Counted from the stretch's first letter, positions 19,801 through 30,230 are shown. The stretch is 64,000 bases of DNA from Notolepis coatsorum (GCA_963971535.1 OZ020586.1:71760134-71824133); one strand, 5' to 3'. A program made the numbers and translations. The notes: generated by a model from the letters alone, not told the origin.

Positions 19801-22371
19801 TCTCTCTGGCTGCCCGCTTGCTGCGATAGTGAAGGAGACATTCTCGCCTTCTATCGTCTTTAAATCTCTTCTTATTGTCCGAATTGTCATTTGGTTCTCG
19901 CTCCCCCGCAGTCCCAGCTGGGCCGCAGCGGACGCGAGCAGAAGGGTCTTCTCTGACCCGTCATCAAGGACGGCGTAAGTGTCCATGACCCTATCCTGGT
20001 AGCTCAATGTTACACGGACCACCTTTAAGAGCACTTGGGCGCCGCTGCTGCTGGCGGGGTCAATGTACATGACACTTGCCTTTGTGCTGCTCGATGGTGC
20101 AGGTGCAGGCTTTCTTCTGTTACTGTCGTGTAGGACATCTAGGTGGGCTCCGTCACACCGACTGCACCTCTTCTTCAGGCGGCACTCGGCTGCCACGTGA
20201 CTGCGCGCACATCGGCAACAGCGCCCGTTGGACTCTATCCACTGACTCACTTCTTCTGCATTCATCTCTGTGAACAGGTCACATTGTGACAGCCAGTGTT
20301 CCTTCTCGCAGCACGGGCACACCATCTTCCACCTCTCCTTTCTCGAGGGGGTACTGTGGCTCTTACTGCTCGGTACTGATTCTGATTGGTGCACGACAGT
20401 CACCGATCTTCTTCCATCGTTTATTCTCCTAGGTCCCTCTCTGGAGCTTGGTGTGCTCCGCACGAACGTATCCAGTCGTAGGCTGCCGACCTCTCCCGCC
20501 AGGAAGTCGGCTAGATCGAGGAGGGATGGTTCGGGACCGTTAGGATCACGGTGGTCTCTCTGCCGCCTAAAGCGCTCCTGTCTGGCGGGTGGCAGCTTCT
20601 CTAAAATCCTCTCGACGTTAGAGTTGGCGTACAGCTCGTGCATACCCTTTTCTCGTTGCGCTCCCAGCATCCCTACCAGGGACTGCACCTTTATAGACAG
20701 GTCGTCCAATGAGCGATTGTCTGTTGCTGGGGGTAGGCGATCAATATGCCTTATCTCTTGGATTACGTAATCCCATATACGTCCATATCTCTGGTCCAGC
20801 GCTGCTAGAGCCGCGGTGTATGGGGTCGTAGAGGTGGCATAGGCTAGCGCTATATTGTGCGCTCGGGGCACTCTCAGGTGCTTCAGTAATATTGCATACT
20901 TGTGGCGTTCATCAGCGACATCCACCATCATTGTCTCTAAGCACATCCGGAGCTCCGTGTACTGTGCTCGATTCTCATAGGTGAAGTCTGGAAACGTCGG
21001 TGTACCAATGTATGACGCCGTGGATGGCTGATACATCGGCGAGCTTTGGGGGAGAGGCCTCCTAGGCGAGTCTCCTCCTGCGCCTCTCCGTGGGCTGGTA
21101 CCGGCAGGGTACCATGGCCCGCTGGTCCAGGTGCTATTCCTCGGGGCTGGCCGTGCGTCGTGCTCACCCGTGAATAGAGTCGGGGGTCTGCAGCGCAGCG
21201 CCGCGGGGGTATAGCCTGGGCTGTACTGGACCTCCTGGTCCGGTGGAGTGCTGTGCTGTCGTCGGGCTTGGTTCTCCTCCTCTCCCTCTTCTTCTTCTAT
21301 CAGGTCCTCTAGATCCTGTAGTCGTTTATTTAGCTTCTCCGCAGTGTATGCTGCTCCTTCCTTGTAGCTGGGTCTCGCTTGGACCGGTCTGGGAAGGGGG
21401 TCTGCGGGGGGTATAGGCTTGGTCTGTTGGTCAAGTTCAGGGTCGCTTGCTCGGTTAGGGGATGCTGCCCTTGACTGTTGTCTCGACGAGTTCCTTGAAC
21501 CCCTGGCGGAGGGAGAGGGTGTTGCCTTGGTGATCAGCTGCTCCATTAGCTGCGCTTGTAACTTGTCGCGCTCGGCTTGTAGTCTGTCGCGCTCGCCCTG
21601 TAGTCTGTCGCGCTCGGTTTCGCGCTGGATGAGAGCGAGGTCGCGCTCTGTTTCGCGCTGGATGAGAGCGAGGTCGCGCTCTGTTTCTCTTTGGGCACCG
21701 GCAGCGGCACGCTGGGTGTCTGCTCGGTCTCTTGCCATATTCTCTTCCGTCTGAAGGCGTCTCATCTCCAGGCGTATGCGCTCTTCTTCGCTCCGTTGCT
21801 GTGTCTGGAGTCGATCCCGTTCACCCTGAAGTCGATCGCGTTCACCCTGGAGTCGATCGCGTTCGGTAGAGGCTGTCAGGCTGACGAGGAACGCCTGTGA
21901 TATCATCCTCTCCGCTTCGCTGGGGGAAGACGGTTGTAGAGGTGAGCCGCTCCTGGCTGTACTCGTTGGGGAGTCCTGGAGCTCTATTTCCTCTGCGCTC
22001 TCCTCCTCTTCTTCCGTGCAGAGTTCTCTCTCTGTAGGGTTGTCTTCCTCCCGGGGCTGGTCGGGGACTACTTCTTCGGTATTGGCGGGGGGTAAAGGCA
22101 TGTCAGCTCCCTCCTGGTCCCCACCGTGAGCTTGGTCAGTTACATTAGAACCCACTAGGGCCTCTGTGGTCGGGGTAACCTGGTCGTTAAGGTCAGACAT
22201 AATTTTACTTTCTACTTTTACCGCGTTTACCGTTTGTAGAAGGCTAGGTAGTTGACTGACAGCGTAATCCTCTAAGTACTGAGGTGTCTGTCGTCTGCGC
22301 CGCGGGCGTTCTACGTTAGGAGGACCGTTTCGTGGAGTGTTCATCATAGGCCATTTCAATATTAATAACAC
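16855..22371 (-). CDS. BEL/Pao gag-pol polyprotein with in-frame RT deletion
   Basis: Single 1838-codon frame; translation probably starts at Met 9 or 10 (MMNTPRNG). Order: Gag with a long charged coiled coil of ERDRLQGERDRLQ and QRETERDLAL repeats (about 165-275); Gag core (about 460-640); zinc knuckles (about 690-745: CPCCEKEHWLSQC, CCRCARSHVAAEC, CSRCDGAHLDVLH); aspartic protease (LDDGSEKT, about 800); LGWTLQGP (about 935); YVDN box (about 974); RNase H (FSDAS, about 1162); integrase with HH/CC zinc site (about 1467-1500) and D-D-E in MDCFGPL, SDHGTNF and GTWEREV (about 1536, 1598, 1645); basic C-terminus. Only some 30 residues separate LGWTLQGP from YVDN, where the family carries about 200-250 more. 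The RT fingers and the first catalytic Asp are absent although the frame stays open. Confidence 0.9.
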   Translation of the reverse strand: MLLILKWPMMNTPRNGPPNVERPRRRRQTPQYLEDYAVSQLPSLLQTVNAVKVESKIMSDLNDQVTPTTEALVGSNVTDQAHGGDQEGADMPLPPANTEEVVPDQPREEDNPTERELCTEEEEESAEEIELQDSPTSTARSGSPLQPSSPSEAERMISQAFLVSLTASTERDRLQGERDRLQGERDRLQTQQRSEEERIRLEMRRLQTEENMARDRADTQRAAAGAQRETERDLALIQRETERDLALIQRETERDRLQGERDRLQAERDKLQAQLMEQLITKATPSPSARGSRNSSRQQSRAASPNRASDPELDQQTKPIPPADPLPRPVQARPSYKEGAAYTAEKLNKRLQDLEDLIEEEEGEEENQARRQHSTPPDQEVQYSPGYTPAALRCRPPTLFTGEHDARPAPRNSTWTSGPWYPAGTSPRRGAGGDSPRRPLPQSSPMYQPSTASYIGTPTFPDFTYENRAQYTELRMCLETMMVDVADERHKYAILLKHLRVPRAHNIALAYATSTTPYTAALAALDQRYGRIWDYVIQEIRHIDRLPPATDNRSLDDLSIKVQSLVGMLGAQREKGMHELYANSNVERILEKLPPARQERFRRQRDHRDPNGPEPSLLDLADFLAGEVGSLRLDTFVRSTPSSREGPRRINDGRRSVTVVHQSESVPSSKSHSTPSRKERWKMVCPCCEKEHWLSQCDLFTEMNAEEVSQWIESNGRCCRCARSHVAAECRLKKRCSRCDGAHLDVLHDSNRRKPAPAPSSSTKASVMYIDPASSSGAQVLLKVVRVTLSYQDRVMDTYAVLDDGSEKTLLLASAAAQLGLRGSENQMTIRTIRRDLKTIEGENVSFTIAASGQPERRYRIADAFTGQEVGLSQYTYPIAKLMDKYAHLRQLPVPLMDGAAPTLLIGSDHADLIVPIDRVHTGPRGCPAAVETRLGWTLQGPLAKSLNRTAATSCLHSRVTEEEVRHSVKNSFYVDNCLQSVSTQEEAEVLLLKLRASLIKGGFDLRQWASSDPHVLRSLSPADKAASSETWMATIPGEAQEMTLGLVWRFKTDSLHYRHKPLTTEQGRSTAIPTTRRSVYRTLARQYDPLGCILPYTTRAKMIVRALWDKDQGWDDPIPAPLASTWREWETELRSLPGVNIRRSYFPPTVRPETCKMDLHVFSDASEVAYGSVAYLRAQEKGGEIHTAFILARSRIAPRKQQSIPRLELCAALAGAHLATLIQRELTIPVHRTILWSDSTTVLTWIKSDSCRYKVFVGVRVTEIQELTEAASWRYVDTKHNPADVITRGMSLDDLTRRNIYSDGPEFLKLPEEEWPTPTPREASKEEAENKKPMFCGLSTVASTDPNIDDCITLHSAQLKTFLWHHPEIQPTADISAADYEEAELLLLQRAQRDSFPDELDCLQGGKPVPSDSRLLHLAPESDAHNLIRVGGRLWRAPDLPDDVKYPIVLNSRHKVTELIIKKYDEDVHHAGAERVFAEIRRRYWILQGREAVRRFQRTCLDCRKWRAQPSIPRMADLPPCRLRLGDKPFHSTGMDCFGPLYIKKGRGTEKRWGIVFKCMTTRAIHIELLPTMSTDSFLMAFRRFTSRKGKPSTLLSDHGTNFKGGERELRESFQAMGPELKTHLAPSQIDFQFNPPNAPHFGGTWEREVRSIKTALYAVLGAQTVAEEVLMTVLTEIEGVLNSKPLGYVSSDIADVDPVTPNTLLMGRLDPALPQTMYRPEEANGRRMWRYSQVLADKFWNSFLLHYLPSLQTRQKWVKERDNLTEGTVVMIIDQSLPRAMWPAGRVSKVITGADGKVRAAEVLVQGRTYTRPVARLIELPRLPDTIDDDHDPMTL

Positions 22372-22396
22372 TATATTAATATTACACTAGTTACCC

Positions 22397-22413
22397 TCCG
22401 GCTCGAAGGACCA
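22397..22413 (-). other. Primer binding site for tRNA-Tyr
   Basis: In element orientation the 5' LTR end is followed by AT and then TGGTCCTTCGAGCCGGA. Its complement, TCCGGCTCGAAGGACCA, is the 3' end of vertebrate tRNA-Tyr including CCA (recalled from the known tRNA, not searched). The 2-nt spacing is normal. Confidence 0.85.
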
Positions 22414-22415
22414 AT

Positions 22416-23823
22416 TGTAACTGAGGGGTACAATTCCCTGACTGTATTGATAAGTATGGTATCATTAAACCACTACCGCTTTATGTACTTTAACTACTGG
22501 CCACACAGTACATGATATAGATATGATGAACACTTTCCCACCATGAAACCAAGTCCACACAAATGTATAAATCGAATATTTAATATATAGCAAAGGGTAT
22601 ATACAACGTTCACTTAATGACATTTATGATTTGAATGCACTTGTAAGGCAAATGAGTATTCGTAGGCAAATCAACATTGAATGTCCAATCTCTGGTTACG
22701 CAGGAAGCAAGTATACAACCTGGTTCTTTAGGGAACTATAGCGATGGTACTTAAATGATTATAGCTGGATATACTAAAGGGGGGTCCCGCTGGTTGTAAG
22801 TCAGTAGAGGGGGGGGGGGGGGTTAGGAGAGCCGCCGGCGATATCCCATCTGGCCAACGATTTCTTGGGAGAATTCAGAGTGCTGAACACGGTGCCCACA
22901 GAACCTTGGTCCACAGATGAATACCGTTGGGCCCTCTTGTAGACGGTAGCTGCCGGTCCACAACGAAGAGACGTGAGGCGACCTCACTCGGGGTAGAGCG
23001 CCGTCTCACCTGGGCTCCTCTCGGGGGTAGTTCCAACACTCACCAGTGTTGGCTGTTATCCATGGCATAAATCAAAGCACCCAAAGCAAGTAGATAATCC
23101 AAGCCGTGTAGGGCTCGCCGTCGTCCGGGTAAGGTAATCCAATGTGCAGGTCCACTCGTCCTAGCCCAGAACTCCTCGGATGAAAGCACCACACGTGGTC
23201 TGCCCAGCCTGGTTAAGACTCTAGATAACGCGAGGAAACGATGGGGGTACTGCTCACTTTATAACTCTAACCGAACGATGCACCATACATTATAGACTAT
23301 CATTAACTTAATAGAAATACGTCTCACTCGACGGTATAGTGCCAAACTATGACAATTCAACTATTAATCCACACGATGTCTCAATGCCATTCTGAGGCCA
23401 AGTTGACCATACTGCACCACACGTGTATCGTGGGTGAGGCTTAACGTCTTGCCACTAGGTTGGAGGGTAAAGAACTAAGGGCTAAGGGACTAAAAGAAAG
23501 TTCTACTTTACTTGCGCCATATATATATGCGCTGTGAACAAATAGTACCATTCGTATTTCGCCAGACGTATTCCTACGCGGAACCGGGCTAGTAACGACA
23601 TGTTCGTCGGCACGATTGAACTTGAACCAAGGGGCTTGGCTGCTGGCGCCAAGTTCTTGTCCAATGAGAGAATGAAACTATTATGGGCTGTTAGTAGACT
23701 AAAGGGATATTCAGTGTATATGTACAAGGAATATACAAGGGATATCAAACGATATACAAATACTATTAAATATATATCCATAAATAAATATATATATTCG
23801 GTTTAATCTGATCCTTCACAACA
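22416..23823 (-). repeat. BEL 5' LTR (right), intact
   Basis: 1408 bp, complete, with the same TG...CA termini as the left LTR. It contains short shadow ORFs but no gene. In element orientation transcription would start here. A/T-rich TATATATTT motifs occur near its start (23770-23800). Confidence 0.95.
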
Positions 23824-23828
23824 TATAC

Positions 23829-24150
23829 CATATTCTATTGTCTCTGTGTACATGTTCTTCATCTCATATGTAGTGTCTTCATTCTACATTATGGAAATGA
23901 TTGCCTTACAGAGTTACAGTTTGTAAATAAAAGAATAAAACCATACCGCATGCCATACTGGTCTTATAAACATAGGTTAGTCATAACTAGAAGGGATACG
24001 ACTACGACTGGGAGTAGCGCAACATTTTACCAGGCGTGACATTAACAGTACAATTGTAGTTATAAATGTAACGTTACAACAAGAGCCTCATTGGCTTGGG
24101 GTCCTCCTACTCTCACCTTCCCCAAGGTAAGTGACGCTCTTTATTGTTGC
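23829..24150. other. Spacer right of the BEL element
   Basis: No feature recognised. AAATAAAAGAATAAAA at about 23925 is simply A-rich. Confidence 0.4.
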
Positions 24151-25880
24151 TAGGGGTGTAAAAAGTACCCAGAAATTATACTTAAGTGAAAGTATCTGGC
24201 TAAAAACACACAGTTTCTACTTTTAAATGTACTTAAGTACTAAAAAGTAAAAGTTAAAACTTTCTTTTATTGCAAAGGATAGACCAGGGGTCTCAAACTC
24301 ATTCCATCATGGGCCAAGTTTTCATTTTAACTATACACATTGCACCAGGTGAGTTAGTTGAAGAGGTGAGCCAATTAGTGAAATCATCAGCTGGTGTTTA
24401 GGCAAGGCTGGAATGAAACCAAGCATACACTATAATAATCAGTATTGACTGCGGCCAAAGAGAACATTTCATGGAGATAGGGCCATGGGTGCTCGTCTTG
24501 TCCGTCCACGCCGACCGTTTTGTCCTCTTCATCACTCATACTACCGTTTGTGGCCATCTTCTGTAGCTTGTCACTCTGTCTATTCTTCTGATAGCCGGTG
24601 TTTAATCAAAGATCCCCACTTTCTAGTCTTGCAGGACCAATCAGCATGGGTATGGGCGGGTTAATTTTCCATTGATGGGGATTTGATTGCCTGTTTTTAA
24701 ATAAAGTGCGGTTGCAGGATTAACTCAATCAGCGCCGCAGCGAGATGCGTGATGTGTTGTTAACAGGTCGACGCTCTAAAATATAGGAATACGTGGCGGT
24801 GTTTGCAGGGCTATATTATAGCTATGGATACAATACTATGGCCCATTTGACATCGACTATCGTTCAATATGTGTTAAAGAAATAATCTTTTCATCCATAC
24901 ATTCCCGTTTTATACCGTGGTGAATGAGTATGGTTTTAGAGTAATCCTGTCTAATCCCAGAAAACGACGCTATGCAGCAATACGTGCAATTCACTAAAAC
25001 ATTGCAGTTTCTCGCCTGTACACGCTACTATTTCGAAATCACATCTATATTATCTGTATTATGTTTCATCATGAATGCATGAAAGGGTAGTTTTTTTATG
25101 CTTTGATCGTCACCAACAGCACACATTGTGGAGTAACGTTACACACATATTGTGATCGAAGTGAAGTCATGGTTAGATCACAGCAGGATTGATACCATAT
25201 AGGCCTTACCTTCACTAGGATCTACCCCAAAAAGAATATTCCACTTATCTGATCGCGAGTCCCAGTATTGGTGTCGATCGTGTCGCCAACATGATCCGTC
25301 CACACATCATGCACCGGGAGCATTTCACGCTTCTCAATCCGACCAGTATAACCGCTCCCCTTGCCCGACCAATAAAAATCCGACCAGAGACTTTTGATCG
25401 ACGCACAGGCCAAGATATAATGTTTCAAAGGGTGCTCGATACTGCCACCTGGGTGGATGCGGCCGGTATTGCACTTTGGCATTCTCAGGATGATTCCCCA
25501 TGTTAACCCAGATGTCTGTGTGCCTGTAATGAATGGAAATATCGAATGAAAGAAATAACGATGAAAACCCGACTACTCTGGTCTGGCACTGAACGGTTGG
25601 CGAGTTAACCCGACTATCATCGGGTCCGGCGCTGATTGAGTTAATAACGTTAACGTTAGTTCGTCCAGAGAAACAAATATACGAATTAAAATAGTTGAAC
25701 CTGCGAGATTTGTACTTTGTAGGTCTGCATTTTAAATGTAAGGAGTAAAAAATGTTTTTTCTCTCTGAAATGTAATTGAGTAAAAGTACAATTATACAAA
25801 CCTAATAATACTTGAGTAAAGTACAAATCCCCAAAAACAGTACTTATAAGTATTGTAACGAAGTACAATTACTCAATCGC
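24151..25880. mobile_element. hAT-type (AAGTAAAAGTA) element, interrupted
   Basis: The left part (24151-24280: TAGGGGTGTAAAAAGTACCC, ACTTAAGTGAAAGTA) and the right part (about 25690-25880: GAGTAAAAGTACAATTA, ACGAAGTACAATTACTC) belong together as the same class of element as 2173-2690. The middle is filled by a second hAT fragment starting CAGGGGTCTCAAACTC at 24285 and by the piggyBac copy at 24720-25644. No transposase frame. Confidence 0.6.
24720..25644. mobile_element. piggyBac-like non-autonomous element, copy 2
   Basis: Perfect outer structure: TTAACTCAATCAGCGCC at the left and GGCGCTGATTGAGTTAA at the right, with TTAA as the duplicated target (24720-24723, 25641-25644). The interior matches 11937-12871. 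Length 925 bp with no intact transposase. The terminal repeats are better preserved than in copy 1. Confidence 0.85.
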
Positions 25881-26599
25881 CGAAATCCTGATTTTCTAAA
25901 GGAATAATGCACACCTATGAGGAATATAAGACCATAATCATGGCAAAATCTAACACCGCCAACGCTGCGAGAGCAAGCCAGGAAGCTTGGCAAAATATTG
26001 CAGACAAGTTAAATGCGTAAGTGTTGGGCAAATGTATATTATTTATTATTTCAACTCTTTCAGAATAAGTAGATAAAAAAGCCCAAAGCGTATCTAATTG
26101 ATACGAATTAATACGTATGAGGATATATGTACTGTATGCGCTTAGGTATCATGTACTATATATGTGTATATACATGTGTAGATGACCATATAGAAGTAGG
26201 AGTTTGAATATGTGTGTGTGTATCTGTGTATCAGAAATTCAATACATTGAAGCAGTGAAACGAAAGTGTGTGATTCTCTCTATTCTTATCATGATTCATG
26301 AGTCCACCTTAATCATTTTCTACAATAATGATATGCTATGGTGTACTAATAACACTGTCACATAATTATGAGTGCAATACAATTTGTGCCATGGTATTGT
26401 ATTGAACAGCTTGTCAGTGTCATACCCTTCATATTTTAGCAAACAAAAAGAGGGCCGATATGGTCAAGACGGGGGGAGGACCCAAGACTCCAGACTTTAC
26501 TCCTGCCGAGGCGCTCAGCTCCAGGAGTCCAGCACAAGAGGGGTAGACCCATTATGGAGGGCATAGCTGGGGGCAGCTCCTCCGGCAGTCCCGGCGCCA

Positions 26600-26990
26600 T
26601 GGGCGGGCATTAGGGGGCCGGGCCCGCCCACTGAGTCAGCTGTGCCCACCCTGGTAAAAAAAACAATTTTTTTTTTTCTTTCAATCAAAGTAAACTATCC
26701 AAATCCTTAGTCGGGGACAGCCCTAGTGGGCACTGATGTCAACAACAACACTACTGAAGCTAGCACGGCACTCTGTGAGAATTCATTTTCTAACCTCAAG
26801 AACGTCTTTACAGAACATCGCCTTAGTATGCTTCATCGACGCAACTAAGGCCAATTTAATTCAGTTGGCATTTGAGAAGGACTTAACAAAAAAGTTCAGG
26901 AATGAGTGGAGGGGCAGTGTTTTAAGAAGATTTCACTCTGTCCCCAAACGCTGCTTGCCGCTCTACTTATGATGGTGAGTAGCCTGTGGA
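26600..26990 (+). pseudogene. hAT transposase C-terminal fragment
   Basis: 26736-26972 encodes LVCFIDATKANLIQLAFEKD and LTKKFRNEWRGSVLRRFHS, typical of the segment behind the dimerisation domain in fish hAT transposases. CTTAGTCGGGGACAGCCCTA at about 26708 is a hAT terminus also seen at about 42970. GGGCGGGC..GGGCCGGGCCCGCCC at 26600-26630 looks like another hAT end. It interrupts the Harbinger Myb gene. Confidence 0.55.
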
Positions 26991-27049
26991 GGAATTTTGT
27001 TTGCTTTTTTATGCACCTTATTTTTGTCAGTTCAGTTCAGTTTGTCAGT

Positions 27050-27700
27050 GAATTCAGAAGTGTTGAATAAATGGAGACTTTTCAAAGATATAGAATAGAA
27101 TAGAATAGAAATGTATTATCCCGAGGGAAATTTGACACTGCAAATCACTCAACATTAAACATTTAGACAGAACAAGTCACAAATAAGAATAACAAAACAA
27201 ATGGCCTAAGAATAGAATAAAATTAAATAGAATAAAAATAGAATAAAAGATACAGTAAATAAATACAGTAAGAATATACTGAGGTCTACAGTAGGTGTAG
27301 TATTTCACAGTGCTGTTTAAAAAGTAAGAGTCCAGGAAGATGGTAATTGTCACTCTGTGCTCAGTGATGCAGTGAGGCACGGTGATGCATTGTATAGTCT
27401 GATGGCTGTCGGAATGAAGGACTTCCTGTGCCGTTCAGTGCTGCATTTAGGTAGTGTGAGCCTATAACATGCTCCTCCTGTCAGCCAAGTCTGTGTATAG
27501 TGGGTGGGAGGGGTTTTCCCTGATGGCCTGGAGCTTAGCAAGGTTCCTCCTCTCCGCCACCCTCGCTAGAGTCCAGCTCCACCCCAACCACGCTACTGGC
27601 CTTCTTGACCATCTTATCCAGCCTGTTTGTGTCCCCTGCTCTCAGTCCGCTGCCACAGCAGGTCTGTTATATATATCCGTTCAGTCTGTTTTTGTATAAG
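27050..27700 (-). mobile_element. Rex1/Babar-like LINE, 3' fragment
   Basis: Minus strand 27541-27350 encodes RLTLPKCSTERHRKSFIPTA followed by IRLYN, the characteristic C-terminus of Rex1-type reverse transcriptase ORFs. The 3' side (toward 27090) ends in a (TAGAA)n repeat. 5'-truncated, no enzyme domains left. Confidence 0.65.
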
Positions 27701-27839
27701 TGAAAGTTCTTAAGATAGAGGGAAATTAGATTTTTCAATTGCCTCTCTGCTCTTTAGTTCAGCACCGTGGGCAGCGCCAAGCAAGCCACAGCGCCGCTGT
27801 CCCAGCTGAAACGTATAAAAGGGAACTTGTGTTGAAAAA

Positions 27840-28200
27840 ACATTGTGCCCCCCCCCCCCCCCCCCGAGAACATTTTATGCCCCCCCACTAATTTGTTTCT
27901 GCAGCCTGGTCTGTCCTCTGGAGAGGTTGGGAGTAATGTGATGAGATGAGACCTTATCTCAAATGTAGGTGCACTTCATTCTATGAGTTTCTTTTATAAT
28001 TATTCATTTGGTTAACCATTGTCACATTTTGCAGTGTCTGGACCTTCTATGTAATGACATTGCTGCAGCCACCAGCCATAGTGTTGGTCGGAGGAATGGA
28101 GCCCACTGATGTAAGTTGATATTGCTGCATCATTGTGTAATGATTCTATATATTTTAGCAATTGAAAAATCAATAATTAGGTTAAATTAATGATTGATGA
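27840..28200. other. Poly-C tract and unassigned sequence
   Basis: An 18-base poly-C stretch at about 27848 is followed by AT-rich sequence. 28035-28110 has splice-like borders (TTGCAG...GATGTAAG) and could be a decayed exon of the Harbinger Myb gene, but the translation is not convincing. Confidence 0.3.
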
Positions 28201-28204
28201 TGTC

Positions 28205-28495
28205 GAAATCGAACGTGTCTGGAATTCGTTTTTGGTAGTGACAATTGACGAGAAACTAAACTGGAAATCACATATAAAAAACGCAAAAAGAAAAATATCC
28301 CAAACCATTGCAATATTATCTACTGACTTATGTCGGTCTTTTTGGTAAATAATGTAATGTAAAAAGTGTATGGCAATTATAAGCCTCGGCTTCAGCCTAC
28401 ACCTTTTCGGTCATTTTCTTTCTTTTATAAAATGTTCTACTACTGTACATTGCTTTGCTTTGTAAAAGAAGACCGAAATAAAACCATTAATTCAT
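28205..28495 (+). mobile_element. LINE 3' fragment (L2/CR1-like RT end plus 3' UTR)
   Basis: TIDEKLNWKSHIKNAKRKIS is readable on +, matching the post-catalytic part of L2/CR1 reverse transcriptases. The 3' UTR ends in GACCGAAATAAA. Very short and 5'-truncated. Confidence 0.55.
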
Positions 28496-28977
28496 ACATG
28501 TTCATTGTGTGTGTCTTTTAAAACCAAAGACAATTTTCCAAAGTTCCTAATAATTCCTAATTCACTAACAGGCGGACAGGCCAGATGATGAGGAGACCGT
28601 GTCTGCGTTTTCCGGTGATGTGGTAAAAGTAAGTTGTGGAAACTAATACTCTTATCCAACTCACTCCTTGTGAGTGGTATTTGGACTAAATCAATGCATT
28701 CCTTTAGGCAGGTACTGCTGGACCACGGCCTGATCCGCCGGAGCCTGGCCCCTCTCACTCTGCTGGAACTGGGGATGGGGAGGTGAGTTCTCATTGTGAG
28801 GGGAGGTCTGCATAGGCGGCTGGTGAGCTGGACATTAGGGTAGGCTATAAATGGGATGGGACTCGGGTGGAGCGTGCAACATTTTTCCTTTTTCTTTTTT
28901 GCTTGCACGCAAATGGTGCTGTCCAGGTTCTGATTGCATACAATACACTAAGCTACTACAGCGAGCCCCTCATTTCA

Positions 28978-29172
28978 TTTTTTTTTATATTTAATTTTTT
29001 TATAATTTTTTAAACAAACACATAAACATAACAACATAAAATTAGATATACAAGCATTAATTAACAGTGCACAATGCACATCCAATGAACAATTTAAATA
29101 AATGTATTATACAAGATATACACCTAATACTTGCTATCTAATACCCTACACACATATGCTCTCACTCGCTCC
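28978..29172 (-). mobile_element. L1/Tx1-like LINE 3' UTR fragment
   Basis: Inverse match of the 3' UTR at 54660-54832: shared AACATAACA..AAAATTAGA, ACAAGCATTAA and TACACCTAATAC. The poly-T stretch at 28978 is the A-tail seen from the other strand. Confidence 0.65.
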
Positions 29173-29199
29173 CCCCCCCCCCGGGCCCCTCATTTCATA

Positions 29200-29689
29200 T
29201 AGTGCAAATGAATTGTTCAAATAAAGACATCCAATATGATTAACCATTGTCTTACCTTAATGCAACAAAAAAATGCGACGTTTCGCGCATCAATGATCTT
29301 TTCTGCTTTAAGTTTGTCTGTGAGATCACTTTCAATGTGAAGCTGCTTTGAAAACAATGTACATAGCTCTAAAAGGTTTCCATGATTTGATTAACTCTGA
29401 CTCAGTCTCATCATGCCCTCGTAGAGCAAGCCCTTGGCCTCAGGTGATCCGTGTTATGCCCAGGCGGCATGTAACTTGGAATGGAGTTCCAGGTCTTGGC
29501 AGCTCTCACATCGGTTAGTTTGATGATGCGGCGTGATTGGTTACTGCCTGCAGTCTGGAATGTTAAACGGCCACCACACCTACTGCCATTGACACCTTGG
29601 TTGGCCGACCCTTGCATATTGTCACCACCGGGCTGCAGCAGCCCACACACACAAAATATCGTAGCCTAGGCTGCCTATAATAATGCGCA
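29200..29689. other. No assigned feature
   Basis: A minus-strand frame (29650-29411) has no recognisable domain and is probably fortuitous. Nothing else stands out before the tandem SINE. Confidence 0.3.
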
Positions 29690-30230
29690 TGTAACGGATG
29701 GTATCGCGAAGCCCAGTCACGAAGCACTTCGGTTGTGAGTTGAGAAGTGGCTGAGGCGCGGTAGCGGTACCAGGAAGTAAAACTCACTCCCCTGAGGCAT
29801 CCAGACTGAGCGCTTAGAGAGGAATTCCTCTCTTGGTACAGAGGTCTGTGATGTCGCCCGCGGTGCGGATGCCCGGGGTTCGACTCCCACTCATGGCATG
29901 TTCAGAGTAGAACCGGTTACAGTGGTGCTGTGACCCGGATGCCTGAGTGGTGTGAGTTTAGGGGGGGTGAATGTAACGGATGGTACCGCGAAGCCCAGTC
30001 ACGAAGCACTTCGGTCGTGAGTTGAGAAGTGGCTGAGGCGCGGTAGCGGTACCAGGACGTAAAACTCACTCCCCTGAGGCATCCAGACTGAGCGCTTAGG
30101 GAGGAATTCCTTTCTTGGCACAGTGGTCTGTGATGTCGCCCGCGGTGCGGACGCCCGGGGTTCGACTCTCACTCAAGGCATGGTCGAAGTAGTGGCAGGT
30201 TCAGTGTTGAACCGGCTACACGCAGACTGG
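29690..30230 (+). mobile_element. Tandem pair of tRNA-like SINE monomers
   Basis: Two units start at 29690 and 29972 (period 282) with TGTAACGGATGGTA(T/C)CGCG. Each contains CTTGGTACAG(A/T)GGTCTG (A-box-like) and GGGGTTCGACTC (B box), then a short tail. The tRNA-like part lies in the second half of each unit. A related copy is at 35400-35693 (-). Head-to-tail arrangement suggests duplication after insertion or a dimeric source. Confidence 0.65.

Larger units (their letters stand above)
14844..23828 (-). mobile_element. BEL/Pao LTR retrotransposon, nearly complete, young
   Basis: Both LTRs start TGTAAC and end CAACA on the plus strand (TGTTG...GTTACA in element orientation). TATAC duplicates flank them at 14844-14848 and 23824-23828. 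Between them are a primer site, a single 1838-aa gag-pol frame and a purine tract. Leaving aside a 0.5-kb insertion and a poly-G length change, I count about five substitutions over roughly 1.39 kb of LTR, so the insertion is recent. The reverse transcriptase core is missing, so the copy cannot be autonomous. Confidence 0.95.
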
